Shown here: positions 8,411 to 17,083 of the stretch, piece by piece
Numbering within the stretch: position 1 is the first letter of the stretch
Layout: every line of letters begins with the position of its first letter
From: Candidatus Bodocaedibacter vickermanii
GTDB taxonomy: Bacteria > Pseudomonadota > Alphaproteobacteria > UBA6184
Reading direction: 5' to 3'
Length of the DNA: 64,000 nucleotides
NCBI RefSeq assembly: GCF_014896945.1
Contig: NZ_CP054719.1
Coordinates: forward strand, 1,101,153 to 1,165,152
The notes under the pieces: model-generated
Told to the model about the DNA's origin: nothing
Databases searched by the model: none
Seen by the model: only the letters and a program-made list of their open reading frames with translations
Position numbers and translations under genes: made by a program

Positions 8411-8698
8411 ATGACATTTAAACCATTACACGATCGTGTGCTTGTACAACGCCAAGAATCCAGCGAGAAAACTTCCGGTGGAATTTTTATTCCAGATGCT
8501 GCAAAAGAAAAACCAGTAGAAGGTAACGTGATTGCTGTGGGCGATGGTATCCGCAAAGAAGACGGTACTGTTTTGCCTCTTAACGTAAAAGTTGGCGACA
8601 AGGTTTTGTTTGCTAAATGGGGCGGAAACGAAGTGACGATTGATGGTAAAGATTTCATCATCATGAAAGAATCAGATATTTTAGGAATTTTAAACTAA
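8411..8698 (+). CDS. groES: Co-chaperonin GroES (Cpn10)
   Basis: The 95-residue protein has the normal GroES length and sequence: [23 protein letters not shown] with the mobile-loop region, then [20 protein letters not shown] and the closing KESDILGIL. GroES forms the heptameric lid of the GroEL folding chamber in the cytoplasm. The ATG at 8411 is preferred over that at 8399 because GGAG at 8401-8404 is an ideal Shine-Dalgarno for it. First gene of the groES-groEL operon, controlled by CIRCE. Confidence 0.97.
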   Translation: MTFKPLHDRVLVQRQESSEKTSGGIFIPDAAKEKPVEGNVIAVGDGIRKEDGTVLPLNVKVGDKVLFAKWGGNEVTIDGKDFIIMKESDILGILN

Positions 8699-8718
8699 TT
8701 AAATAGGGGATATATATT

Positions 8719-10350
8719 ATGGCTAAGAAAATTCTATTTGCAGAAAAAGGGCGCGAAAAGATCCTTCGTGGAGCACAAATTTTGGCAGACGCGGTAAAGG
8801 TGACGTATGGTCCAAAAGGACGTAACGTGATTATCGAAAAATCATATGGTGCGCCAAAAATTTCCAAAGACGGTGTGACGGTTGCTCGTGAAATCGATTT
8901 AGAAGACAAGTTTGAGAACTTGGGTGCGCGTACGGTTCGTGAAGCAGCAATTCGATCTGCTGATATCGCGGGTGATGGTACGACGACTGCAACGGTGTTG
9001 GCTCAGGCAATATTGACTGAGGGTCACAAGGTTATTGCAGCGGGAATGAACCCAATGGACATTAAACGTGGTATTGACCATGCTGTTGAAGTTGTGGTTG
9101 AGCATTTAAAGAACAGTGCAAAGAAAGTTAGCACCAATGAAGAGATTGCTCAGGTTGGTACGATTTCAGCAAACGGCGAGCGTGAAATTGGCGATATGCT
9201 GGCTAAAGCAATGGAAAAAGTTGGTAAAGATGGTGTGATTACTGTTGAAGAAGCAAAATCATTGGCAACGGAATTGGAAGTTGTTGAAGGTATGCGTTTT
9301 GATCGTGGATATTTATCGCCATACTTTGCAACAAACACTGAAAAAATGATGTGTGAGTTGGACAATCCATTGGTGTTGATCCATGACAAGAAAATCACGT
9401 CATTGCAACCATTGGTTCCAGTATTGGAAAGCGTTTTGCAATCTAGCCGTTCATTGTTGATTATCGCAGAAGATGTTGAAGGCGAGGCATTAGCTGCCCT
9501 TGTATTAAACAGATTGCGCGGTGGTTTGCGTGTTGCTGCGGTTAAGGCTCCTGGATTTGGTGATCGTCGTAAAGCAATGTTGGAAGACATCGCTGCATTA
9601 ACAGGCGGTCAGATGATCTCTGAAGAGTTGGGCGTTAAGTTAGATGGAATTACGGTTGATATGTTGGGAACAGCAAAGCGTATCGTTGTATCAAAAGATG
9701 ATACAGTAATCGTTGATGGTGCTGGAAAATCTGATGATATTAAAGCGCGTTGCAACCAAATTCGCCAACAAATCGAAAACAGCGATTCGGAATATGATCG
9801 TGAAAAATTACAAGAACGCTTAGCTAAATTAGCAGGTGGTGTTGCAATTATTCGTGTGGGTGGCGCAACAGAAGTTGAAGTAAAAGAAAAGAAAGATCGC
9901 GTTGAAGATGCGATGCATGCGACGCGTGCTGCTGTTGCCGAAGGTATCGTGCCTGGTGGTGGTGTTGCTTTGTTGCGCGCAATTAAAGCGTTAGAAACAA
10001 TAAAATTAGACCACCAAGAGCAACGAGTGGGTGTGGATATTATCCGCAAAGCATTAGAGGCACCGGTGCGTCAAATCTTAATTAATGCGGGGATTGACCC
10101 ATCTGTGATTGTGAATAAAATTACAGAAAATAAAGATGTTAACTTTGGATTTGATGCTCAAAACAATGAATATGTTGACATGTTAAAAGCTGGAATCATT
10201 GACCCTGTAAAGGTTGTGCGTTCTGCGCTTCAAAACGCAGCATCAGTATCTGGATTGTTGATCACAACAGAAGCAATGATTGTTGAGAAAGAAGAACCAA
10301 AGGCTGCGGCTGGGGCTCCGCACATGGATCCAAGCATGATGGGGATGTAA
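8719..10350 (+). CDS. groEL: Chaperonin GroEL (Cpn60)
   Basis: The 543-residue product has the expected length. It shows the ATP-binding motif [11 protein letters not shown], the [26 protein letters not shown] region, the [15 protein letters not shown] apical-domain segment and the GGGVALLRA stretch. The tail is [12 protein letters not shown], a short variant of the usual Gly-Gly-Met tail. GroEL forms the tetradecameric ATP-driven folding chamber with GroES. It lies 20 bp behind groES, has an AGGGGA Shine-Dalgarno, and is followed by a strong terminator at 10371. Confidence 0.98.
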   Translation: MAKKILFAEKGREKILRGAQILADAVKVTYGPKGRNVIIEKSYGAPKISKDGVTVAREIDLEDKFENLGARTVREAAIRSADIAGDGTTTATVLAQAILTEGHKVIAAGMNPMDIKRGIDHAVEVVVEHLKNSAKKVSTNEEIAQVGTISANGEREIGDMLAKAMEKVGKDGVITVEEAKSLATELEVVEGMRFDRGYLSPYFATNTEKMMCELDNPLVLIHDKKITSLQPLVPVLESVLQSSRSLLIIAEDVEGEALAALVLNRLRGGLRVAAVKAPGFGDRRKAMLEDIAALTGGQMISEELGVKLDGITVDMLGTAKRIVVSKDDTVIVDGAGKSDDIKARCNQIRQQIENSDSEYDREKLQERLAKLAGGVAIIRVGGATEVEVKEKKDRVEDAMHATRAAVAEGIVPGGGVALLRAIKALETIKLDHQEQRVGVDIIRKALEAPVRQILINAGIDPSVIVNKITENKDVNFGFDAQNNEYVDMLKAGIIDPVKVVRSALQNAASVSGLLITTEAMIVEKEEPKAAAGAPHMDPSMMGM

Positions 10351-10370
10351 TCCTTTTTAGCACCTAAGAG

Positions 10371-10396
10371 AACCTCCCTTCTGGGAGGTTTTTTTT
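10371..10396 (+). terminator. Intrinsic terminator of groESL
   Basis: AACCTCCC-ttct-GGGAGGTT followed by a T8 tract, 20 bp after the groEL stop. Confidence 0.95.
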
Positions 10397-11028
10397 ATTG
10401 CGATTGACTTTTGGAGTAAGATCTTTTTATAAAAAGAGAAGGCATGGTTGATTGGAGGTCGAAATGTTTAAAAAATCAGTGTTAATAGCAGCGTTAGCAA
10501 TTTCAAGTGCGTTGGGTAGTGAGATTGTCTGGGACGAGCAGGAAAAACTAGCATGGGTATGGCTGCAAATTAAAGCCAGCGATCCTGAGGGTAGCGTCCT
10601 TAATGAATACCAAAGAGCGCAAGCGGCAGAGCGTATGAGCGGTGTCGTTAGAGTATTAATTAGTGATCCAAAGAGTATTGAGGCGAGCCCTATTCAAGTT
10701 ATCACTAGTGGGCGGGTGCTGATGAATCTTGGCTGTCCAAACGAAGCTGTTATTGTGTTAAGGTTCTTGTTGCAGCTTAATAGCCCAACGATTTCTGCAG
10801 AGAAAATTATGGCAGCTTCAATGCTGTATGAATTGGGGCAGGCAGAATTGGCGACTCCTGTAATACGATTGTTTATTAATGATAAAGCCTCGACACCAGA
10901 AATTCGCCAGGCTGCGATACGTGCGTTTTATAGTCCCCTTTATGGTTAAAACCTTCGCCTTCCAGGCGAAAAAGACTTCAGTCCTTGGTAAAGGAAAAGA
11001 GGCGAGGTATTGAAAAAAAGGAGTAAAT

Positions 11029-11085
11029 ATGATACCCTAGCTTAGTCTTCAAGCGCTAGCGCTTGAGAAACGCGACGGGTATCAT
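11029..11085 (+). promoter_or_regulatory. Hairpin leader of tnpA with three-codon upstream frame
   Basis: ATGATACCC (11029-11037) pairs with GGGTATCAT (11077-11085), immediately before the tnpA ATG, and encloses the palindrome CAAGCGCTAGCGCTTG. The only strong Shine-Dalgarno (AAAGGAG) precedes a mini-frame ATG-ATA-CCC-TAG. IS200 elements are known to limit TnpA translation with such a leader structure; the mini-frame is an observation only. Confidence 0.6.
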
Positions 11086-11523
11086 ATGACAGATTATAGC
11101 AAAACCAGCCACACCGTATTTTACCATAGATATCACTTAGTATGGATCACCAAGTATCGTAAACGAGTTCTAAGTGGTGAATTAAGATTACGAGTGCGTG
11201 AGGTGATCGCACAGGTTGCTGATGAACTGGGTGTTAAGGTTTGCAATGGCGTGTTGTCAGCAGATCATGTGCATATTTTTGTAGAAATACCTCCCCACGT
11301 ATCGGTCAGTGAATTTGTAAAAATAGCAAAGGGACGATCGTCAAGAAAGATTCAGCAGGAGTTTCCTAATATCAAGAAAGAATATTGGGGAAGACACTTC
11401 TGGGGGCGAGGGTTCTTTAGTTCAACGAGCGGCAATGTTACTGATGACATCATTAATGCCTACATCAACAATCATACGGACTCTTTCCAGTCAAATAACC
11501 TTTCTAATATCTCTTTAGAGTAG
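11086..11523 (+). CDS. tnpA: IS200-family Y1 HUH transposase TnpA, copy 1
   Basis: The 145-residue protein has the HUH motif His61-Val-His63 (ADHVHIFVE) and a candidate catalytic Tyr126 in NAYINNH, plus the conserved WGRHFWGRGFFSSTSG segment. Y1 transposases cut and join single-stranded DNA at the subterminal hairpins. The length matches IS200 TnpA (about 150). The protein is identical to the copy at 35507-35944, so both are recent and possibly active. Confidence 0.95.
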   Translation: MTDYSKTSHTVFYHRYHLVWITKYRKRVLSGELRLRVREVIAQVADELGVKVCNGVLSADHVHIFVEIPPHVSVSEFVKIAKGRSSRKIQQEFPNIKKEYWGRHFWGRGFFSSTSGNVTDDIINAYINNHTDSFQSNNLSNISLE

Positions 11524-11872
11524 TCAGAGACTTCCAGTCTGTAATTACAACCTACCAGCTTCAGCTGGTAGTGGTTGAGTCTATGAACCCAACGGTGCAT
11601 CGCAATGAAGCGCGTGAAATGATGGCACAAGTGTGTGTAGAATCTGGAGAAATTGCAACGCTTGAACACGCTCGTCAATCAGCAAACGTAATTTTTTCAA
11701 CCCCTGAAGAGCGAGAGGCTAATCGGTTGGAGAGGGAGAGGGCTAGACAAGCAAAAATAGCGCAAGATATAAATGATAAAGAAGAATCCCTTAGAAAGGC
11801 TGAGGAGTTTGTGAATCATAGGGCAAATAGACTAGGCTAGTTTTAGTGGGCGGATACTATGCTCAAGGGGAT

Positions 11873-11896
11873 AACCTTTTAATTGGAAGGGTTTTT
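11873..11896 (+). terminator. Probable terminator behind the IS-split gene
   Basis: AACCTT-ttaattgg-AAGGGTT followed by TTT, about 30 bp after the stop at 11840. Confidence 0.55.
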
Positions 11897-12287
11897 ATTG
11901 GCTTAACCTCGCAGCATGCGTTGAAAAACAATCGAGGTCTGTTGGTGAAAAATCATCGCAATCAATTCTTGCTAGCAGAGAATAAAAGGTTGATAAAACA
12001 GGAACAATTTCTGCATCGGTACGATTCGATAGGTTCAGAAACGGTTTCAAGTTTTGGGGCAAAAAGTCTGCAAATAAAACTTCCGCAATTTTGTAAGCAA
12101 CTTTGTAATAGCCGTTATATACGGCTGTCCAAAAATGTAGGGCTAGAGCCTGATGGGTATAACTTCTTAACTCTTGAGGTTTGTTTTGATTTCTGTAGCA
12201 AAAAAATAAATATTTTTCAACGTGTAAAAAAAACTTGCAAGATTTTTACTTACAGATTATGAGTGCTTTATTAACGGAGACACACAT
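11897..12287. other. Intergenic, no supported gene
   Basis: A 138-codon plus-strand frame starting at GTG 11846 runs through this region, but it overlaps the terminator hairpin, lacks a Shine-Dalgarno and has no recognisable motif. The stretch probably contains the cmk promoter; a homopolymeric A/T segment precedes it at 12185-12245. Confidence 0.5.
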
Positions 12288-12938
12288 ATGGATGTAATTA
12301 CGATTGATGGACCCTCGGCCGCGGGCAAGGGAACAATAGGTTCAAAACTATCACAACGTTTAGGGTGTTATTACTTAGATTCTGGATTGTTGTATCGACA
12401 GCTGGCGGCTTGGGCTTTAGAAGCTGGGGTTGATTTGACTAATGAAGCTGCGGTGTGCGACGTTATTACTGTTAAGCTATCTAATGTAGAGTTTAAGTTA
12501 GAGCCGTCTGATAAGCTTAGATCGTCTGAGGTTTCTGATGCGGCATCAAAGATTGGTGTGCTGCGATCCGTTCGAGAAAGAGCGAATCAATACCAACGTG
12601 ATTATGTTGAGGCTGCTGAAAAAAGTATCATCATTGATGGGCGTGATGCTGGAACTGTTGTGTTTCCTGATGCTAAATTTAAACTATTTATCACGGCCAC
12701 CCCAGATGTAAGGGCAAAGCGCCGATATGATCAATTGGTAGAGCGAGGATATGCTCCCGCAGATTTAAAGTCATTAGAAGAAGAAATCGTTCAACGTGAT
12801 TTGAGAGATCAAAAGCGAGAGATTGCGCCGTTGAAGGCGGCACCAGATGCGTACATTATTGATACGACGGAAGAAACTGCGGATGAAAGTGTGCAGCGTA
12901 TATTAAAGTATCTTGAAAAATATCTTGTGACGTGTTAG
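12288..12938 (+). CDS. cmk: Cytidylate kinase
   Basis: The 216-residue protein begins VITIDGPSAAGKGTIGSKL, the P-loop of CMP kinases, followed by LDSGLLYRQLA and the DGRDAGTVVFPDAKFKLFIT segment typical of Cmk. The lid region has RAKRRYDQL. It phosphorylates CMP and dCMP with ATP in the cytoplasm. The family length is about 220 residues. It is placed upstream of rpsA, the common proteobacterial arrangement. The ATG has a GGAGA Shine-Dalgarno 8 nt upstream. Confidence 0.96.
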   Translation: MDVITIDGPSAAGKGTIGSKLSQRLGCYYLDSGLLYRQLAAWALEAGVDLTNEAAVCDVITVKLSNVEFKLEPSDKLRSSEVSDAASKIGVLRSVRERANQYQRDYVEAAEKSIIIDGRDAGTVVFPDAKFKLFITATPDVRAKRRYDQLVERGYAPADLKSLEEEIVQRDLRDQKREIAPLKAAPDAYIIDTTEETADESVQRILKYLEKYLVTC

Positions 12939-13087
12939 CATCCCGAATGATTTTTTAATCATTAACCGGATCTATGGCAAACTCTATAAATCAAGTAATA
13001 GGGTGAAATTTAGCAAGTCTAAGTTTTGAGCGCGGTAGATCTTTATTTTCGTGAACTGCAACAGCAGTGGAAGGGACAACTAACATA

Positions 13088-14800
13088 ATGACAAATATGG
13101 CAAAAGAAGAGCACATCGAGAATTTCGCTGAGCTTCTTGAACAATCCTTTGCTAAGGGAAAACTATCTCAAGGTAGCGTTATAACAGGACGTGTTGTACG
13201 TCTTGAGAATGAATTTGCAATCGTAGACGTAGGTTTAAAATCCGAAGGTCGAATTTCTCGTAGAGAATTCACAATGGACGGATCTGCTGACCCACGTATC
13301 GGCGATGAAATTGATGTATACGTAGAACGGATGGAAGACAAGAACGGGGAAATCGTTCTGAGTCGTGAACGCGCACTGCGCGAAGCTCTTTGGATTGAGC
13401 TTGAAAAAAGCCATCAAAAGAACGAGCAAGTTGTTGGTCAAATTACTCAACGTGTTAAAGGTGGTTTCACCGTTAGCGTTAAAGGTATCGTTGCGTTTTT
13501 ACCAGGCAGCCAATTAGATATTAGACCTATCCGTGATATCGATCATTTAATGTACATTGATCAGCCATTCATTATCGTTAAGATGGACCGCCCACGCGGA
13601 AATATCGTTGTATCTCGTCGTGCTATTTTAGAACAATCTGCAAATCATGGTCAACGTGCTGAATTGTTAGAGACGTTAGAAGAAGGTCACAAAGTGACTG
13701 GTATCGTTAAAAACATCACTGATTATGGTGCGTTTATCGATCTAGGTGGCATTGATGGTCTATTGCACGTGACAGATTTGTCATGGCGTCGTGTGGATCA
13801 CCCATCTGATATTCTTACAATCGGATCTAAAATTGAAGCTGTTGTGACGCGTTACAACAAAGAAACAGGTCGTGTTTCTTTGGGATTAAAGCAGTTGCAA
13901 AACGATCCATGGCATGGAGTAGCTGAAAACTTTAAAGTTGGCGAAAAGGTTAAGGGTAAAGTAACAAATATCGCAGACTTTGGTGCATTCGTTGAAATCG
14001 CATCAGGTTTAGAAGGTTTAATTTATTATACAGAATTAACGTGGACAAAAAAGAACGTACATCCTTCAAAGATTTTGAATGTTGGTGACGAAGTTGAAAC
14101 GTTAGTTTTGGATATCGACACTGAAAAACGTCGTATTAGCCTGGGCTTAAAGCAATGTTCAGACAATCCATGGGAGATTTTTGCAAAGAATCATCCAGTT
14201 GGAACTGAAATTGAAGGCGCAGTACGCAGCATTACAGAGTTCGGTTTGTTTGTTGGCGTTGGCGATACGATCGACGGTATGGTTCACAAAGATGACATCA
14301 GCTGGGAAAAATCAGGCGACGAGGCTATTGCTGAATTCAAAAAAGGCGATAGCGTAAAAGCTGTGATTCGTGAAGTTGATGTTGAACGTGGCCGTGTTAG
14401 CCTAAGCATGAAGCACTTGGAAAAAGATCCATTTGAATCAACTGCTCGTGAAGTAAAGAAGGGTGCTGTTGTTACATGTACCGTTACTGCTTTACAAGAA
14501 GGTGGTATTGATGTGGTGACATCTACAGGGGCTCAAGGCTTTATTCGTAAGGCTGATTTATCACGTGATCGTGGTGAACAACGTGTGGATCGTTTCGCTG
14601 AAGGTGAAAAGATTGATGCGATTGTTTTGAACGTAGATAAGAACTCACGTAAAGTGATCTTGTCGATCAAAGCACGTGAACTTGAAGAAGAAAAGAAAGC
14701 AATCGCAGAGTACGGCGGAACAGGATCAGGCGCGAGCCTTGGTGATATCTTGGGTGCTGCAATGCGTGATGCAGACTTAGACGTTAAAGGTAAAAAGTAG
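13088..14800 (+). CDS. rpsA: Small-subunit ribosomal protein S1
   Basis: The 570-residue protein contains six S1 (OB-fold) modules, recognisable at GSVITGRVVRLENEFAIVDV, GQITQRVKGGFTVSVKG, GIVKNITDYGAFIDLGGIDG, GKVTNIADFGAFVEIASGLE, GAVRSITEFGLFVGVGDTID and VTALQEGGIDVVTSTGAQG. S1 binds mRNA on the 30S subunit and helps initiation on weak leaders. ATG 13088 is chosen because GGAAGGGA at 13068-13075 lies upstream of it; a GTG at 13067 overlaps that signal. A G/C-rich hairpin (GGGAG...CTCCC, 14808-14826) follows the stop. Confidence 0.97.
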   Translation: MTNMAKEEHIENFAELLEQSFAKGKLSQGSVITGRVVRLENEFAIVDVGLKSEGRISRREFTMDGSADPRIGDEIDVYVERMEDKNGEIVLSRERALREALWIELEKSHQKNEQVVGQITQRVKGGFTVSVKGIVAFLPGSQLDIRPIRDIDHLMYIDQPFIIVKMDRPRGNIVVSRRAILEQSANHGQRAELLETLEEGHKVTGIVKNITDYGAFIDLGGIDGLLHVTDLSWRRVDHPSDILTIGSKIEAVVTRYNKETGRVSLGLKQLQNDPWHGVAENFKVGEKVKGKVTNIADFGAFVEIASGLEGLIYYTELTWTKKNVHPSKILNVGDEVETLVLDIDTEKRRISLGLKQCSDNPWEIFAKNHPVGTEIEGAVRSITEFGLFVGVGDTIDGMVHKDDISWEKSGDEAIAEFKKGDSVKAVIREVDVERGRVSLSMKHLEKDPFESTAREVKKGAVVTCTVTALQEGGIDVVTSTGAQGFIRKADLSRDRGEQRVDRFAEGEKIDAIVLNVDKNSRKVILSIKARELEEEKKAIAEYGGTGSGASLGDILGAAMRDADLDVKGKK

Positions 14801-14856
14801 TTTTCGGGGGAGGGGTTTCTCTCCCTTGGTTAATGTGATTAATTGGAGTAAATGCT

Positions 14857-14991
14857 ATGAAACGTACATTTCAGCCCAGCGAATTAGTTCGCAAGCGCCG
14901 CCACGGTTTCCGTGCGCGTATGGCAACAAAAAACGGTCGTTTAGTATTGGCGCGTCGCCGCGCTAAAGGACGTCATCGTTTGTGCGCTTAG
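14857..14991 (+). CDS. rpmH: Large-subunit ribosomal protein L34
   Basis: The 44-residue frame [20 protein letters not shown], then [20 protein letters not shown] and LCA, is a complete L34. A GGAG Shine-Dalgarno sits 8 nt upstream. L34 is normally followed directly by rnpA; here a strong terminator and 1.4 kb of repeats intervene. Confidence 0.98.
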   Translation: MKRTFQPSELVRKRRHGFRARMATKNGRLVLARRRAKGRHRLCA

Positions 14992-15020
14992 TTTTTTAGT
15001 ATTTCGGTACTATTAAATTC

Positions 15021-15060
15021 AAAAACAGGCTTAGAGTTTTACTCTAGGTCTGTTTTTGTT
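15021..15060 (+). terminator. Strong intrinsic terminator after rpmH
   Basis: AAAAACAG...CTGTTTTT stem, extended inward by GCTTAGAGT/ACTCTAGGT with wobbles, then a T-rich tail. It uncouples rpmH from rnpA. Confidence 0.88.
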
Positions 15061-15661
15061 TTGAGTGTGAGAAATGTTTATTTTATTCAGCGTTAACCAT
15101 CATCTGATATATAGCCAAACACGGATAAAGTTGACACATTGCGCCGAAAGAAAAAAATGAATTTTGCGATACTTTGGAGACAATTTTACCATCTGTAAAT
15201 CGTGGAGAACCTCGTTATCAAGGAGATACCTAGGACCTTTTTACCCTATAGCTAGTTGCTTATAAAACGACCATGTTATTTTTTAAATATTCGAATGATT
15301 TCGCGGATATCTCTGAAGAGATCTATAACCATTTTATGTGAATCAAGCTATATCATACACGGCGCAGGTTTGCTCCCTCTTGCCCCTTTGGGGATTGTGG
15401 ATCAAAAGGCTCTGCGTAATCGTTTTATGCGTGTTTAGCTATATAGTCAGGCTAGTTTAATTTTGATGTTGATTGTTAGAAAAATAACTTTGCAGCAGTT
15501 CGGGAATTTCATTTCTTACAACGTGTCTCAAATCACAGCAGTCTAATCTATCGGATCTTACCTAGTGGGTGTAGCATCATGCCTCACTCGCGGGTTTCGT
15601 TATTTAAAATTCGTGCCTAAACACACCGGATCTTACCTAAGGAGTCCGGGGATCATCCCTG

Positions 15662-16147
15662 GCAACTGCAGGTTGGCACGCTGCGAATTAATAAAGGTTA
15701 ACACTTTTTTAATTTTTCTGATTTTTGCGCACCCCCCGCCCTAGACACCACAACTGTTGAAAGTGATTAGAAAAAGAATATTTTTGACAACAAATCAATA
15801 GAACAGGGAAAATCATTGATAAACCGATTAATTGTGTCAATCATACAGATATGTATGAATTAAGTAATAGATATGCGACTATTTTACACAATATGAAGTT
15901 TTTTATAACATTCATAGCTTGGTGTTTAAGTGGGTGATTTTAATATCGTTAAACACCTCTTCTGATCACTTTCAACAGTTGTGCCCTAGACACCCTCAGT
16001 GACCTTCGGGTGGGGGGACAAAACCCACTCCCTAAATCGAGACTAAATAGACGAAGCGATCCGTCATTTCTTCACGAAACGGTGGGCTAAATAAACTATG
16101 TAAGTGCACTAAAGATACGATACCGCACAAAAGTTAACAAAAGATTG
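15662..16147 (+). repeat. Composite repeat A, copy interrupted by MITE
   Basis: This copy shares GAATTAATAAAGGTTAA, CCCCCCGCC, CAGTGACCTTCGGGTGG, CGAGACTAAATAGACGAAG and the terminal AAGATTGAC with copies at 19176, 39918, 55964 and 62575. It is split after CCCTAGACAC by the 235-bp MITE, with a 10-bp target duplication. Confidence 0.85.
15749..15983 (+). mobile_element. 235-bp MITE, copy 1
   Basis: Terminal inverted repeats CACAACTGTTGAAAGTGAT / ATCACTTTCAACAGTTGTG bound a 235-bp AT-rich interior without a gene. The flanks 15739-15748 and 15984-15993 are identical (CCCTAGACAC), a 10-bp target duplication. A second copy of the same length is at 56150-56384. No matching transposase is in the window. 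Confidence 0.92.
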
Positions 16148-16503
16148 ACGAACTGAAGATTTGTACAACATGCCGTTGCATCCAATAGGTTGTAACGTTT
16201 TCGCTATTTTCCATAACGAATAAAAATATAGCCTATGCAAGGCGCTATGGTTAAAGATGCTGGTTAGTTCATTAGCTGAGTGCGGCTTGGCGTAGAACTT
16301 ACCTTGGGTTGAGAGATTCACGACGTATAGGCGTGACGTAGTCGAAGGGGCGTGTAACATGTGTCGAAGCGAATCGGATCTAGCTTAGTGGGCAAAGAAG
16401 GTTATCTCTGGTGCAACGACACGTTGCGGTTACGTCCTTCTTGACAGAGCTGGCTCCTTCGACTAAGGTTCATCTTACGAAAAATGTTTATTTGAGGCGA
16501 TGT

Positions 16504-16905
16504 ATGAGTAAAAGATTTTGCACCTTGCAGAAGCGTAGAGAGTTCCTGAGGGTTTCGGGGGCTGGAAAACGGTTTTATGGAGAACATTTTTTGGTACAAG
16601 CGTTGCCAAACCAGGAAAATTCAGGTATATTCCGTGTAGGGTATGTTGCCACTCGTAAAACTGGCAACGCAGTTAAACGGAATAAAGCAAAACGACGCTT
16701 AAGATCTTTGGTCTATGAATTGAGAGATCAATTCGATTTGGGCTGTGATTACGTCTTTGTTGCTCGAAGCTCATTATGGTCAGTTAAGTTTGAAACACTC
16801 CAGCACGATTTTGAAACTGTACTTAAGAAAGTTGCTAAAATGGATAAGCCTGCCGATCAATCTTGTGTTGATGGGGATGGTGCGTCTGTATCAACTGGGG
16901 ATTAG
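16504..16905 (+). CDS. rnpA: Ribonuclease P protein component
   Basis: The 133-residue product starts MSKRFCTLQKRREFLRVSG, typical of RnpA, and contains the basic helix TGNAVKRNKAKRRLRSLVYE, a variant of the RNR motif that contacts the RNA subunit. RnpA with the catalytic RNA matures tRNA 5' ends. The start at 16504 is preferred over upstream in-frame codons because GAGG precedes it by about 6 nt and the family length then fits. The gene overlaps yidD and begins the rnpA-yidD-yidC operon. A TTGACA at 16443 with a 17-nt spacer may be its promoter. Confidence 0.95.
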   Translation: MSKRFCTLQKRREFLRVSGAGKRFYGEHFLVQALPNQENSGIFRVGYVATRKTGNAVKRNKAKRRLRSLVYELRDQFDLGCDYVFVARSSLWSVKFETLQHDFETVLKKVAKMDKPADQSCVDGDGASVSTGD

Positions 16906-17083
16906 CCCATTTCTAGGCAAACGGTGCAGGTTTCATCCGTCGTGTTCTCATTATGCCTTAGAGTCGTTACAGGTTCACGGTGCATTTAAAGGGAGTTGGC
17001 TTACGTTTCTGCGTTTAATAAAATGTCACCCATGTCACCCTGGAGGGGTTGATTTAGTTCCACATCAAAGGATTAAAGAATGA
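16832..17083 (+). CDS. yidD: Membrane-protein insertion efficiency factor YidD
   Basis: The frame encodes VRLYQLGISPFLGKRCRFHP, SCSHYALESLQVHG and LIKCHPCHPGGVDLVP, which are the YidD signature segments with its conserved cysteines. YidD is a small membrane-associated helper of the Sec/YidC pathway. The start is uncertain: TTG at 16832 gives 83 residues with the usual hydrophobic leader LLKWISLPINLVLMG, while ATG at 16871 would give 70. The gene overlaps the end of rnpA, common for this pair, and its stop overlaps the yidC ATG by 4 nt (ATGA). Confidence 0.9.
   Translation: MLKWISLPINLVLMGMVRLYQLGISPFLGKRCRFHPSCSHYALESLQVHGAFKGSWLTFLRLIKCHPCHPGGVDLVPHQRIKE

Larger units (their letters stand above)
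10932..11582 (+). mobile_element. IS200-type insertion sequence, copy 1 (651 bp)
   Basis: The ends were set by comparison with the copy at 35353-36003: shared sequence runs from AGTCCCC to GTTGAGTCT and both copies follow TTTAT. There is no target duplication and there are no terminal inverted repeats. Instead there are subterminal palindromes, TTCGCC-ttcca-GGCGAA on the left and CTACCAGC-ttca-GCTGGTAG on the right, as in IS200/IS605 elements that move as single-stranded circles. It carries tnpA only and no tnpB. Confidence 0.92.
10464..11840 (+). pseudogene. Secreted helical-repeat protein gene split by IS200
   Basis: The 5' part (10464-10931) starts at an ATG with a GGAGG Shine-Dalgarno. 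It encodes a signal peptide (MFKKSVLIAALAISSALGS) and alpha-helical pairs (LMNLGCPNEAVIVLRFLLQL, ASMLYELGQAELATPVIRLF) that resemble TPR or HEAT-like repeats. The frame now ends in IS sequence (YSPLYG, stop 10949). After the IS, the frame resumes at ATG 11583 and continues to 11840 with a charged coiled-coil tail (REANRLERERARQAK). Removing 10932-11582 joins TAT to ATG in frame and gives 241 residues. No family recognised. The gene lies just downstream of groEL but after its terminator. Confidence 0.75.
15062..16440. repeat. Repeat block splitting rpmH from rnpA
   Basis: No gene. The block holds several short palindromes of the covarying family (for example GGGGATCATCCC near 15650 and GCAACGACACGTTGC near 16412), degenerate GATCTTACCTA-type flanks, and one copy of the 252-bp composite repeat (about 15662-16147) interrupted by the MITE at 15749. 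Apparent frames in the block are by-products of repeats. Confidence 0.8.

Noticed and set aside
11846-12262. 138-codon plus-strand frame before cmk
   Set aside because: GTG start without Shine-Dalgarno, overlaps a terminator hairpin, no motif and no signal peptide.
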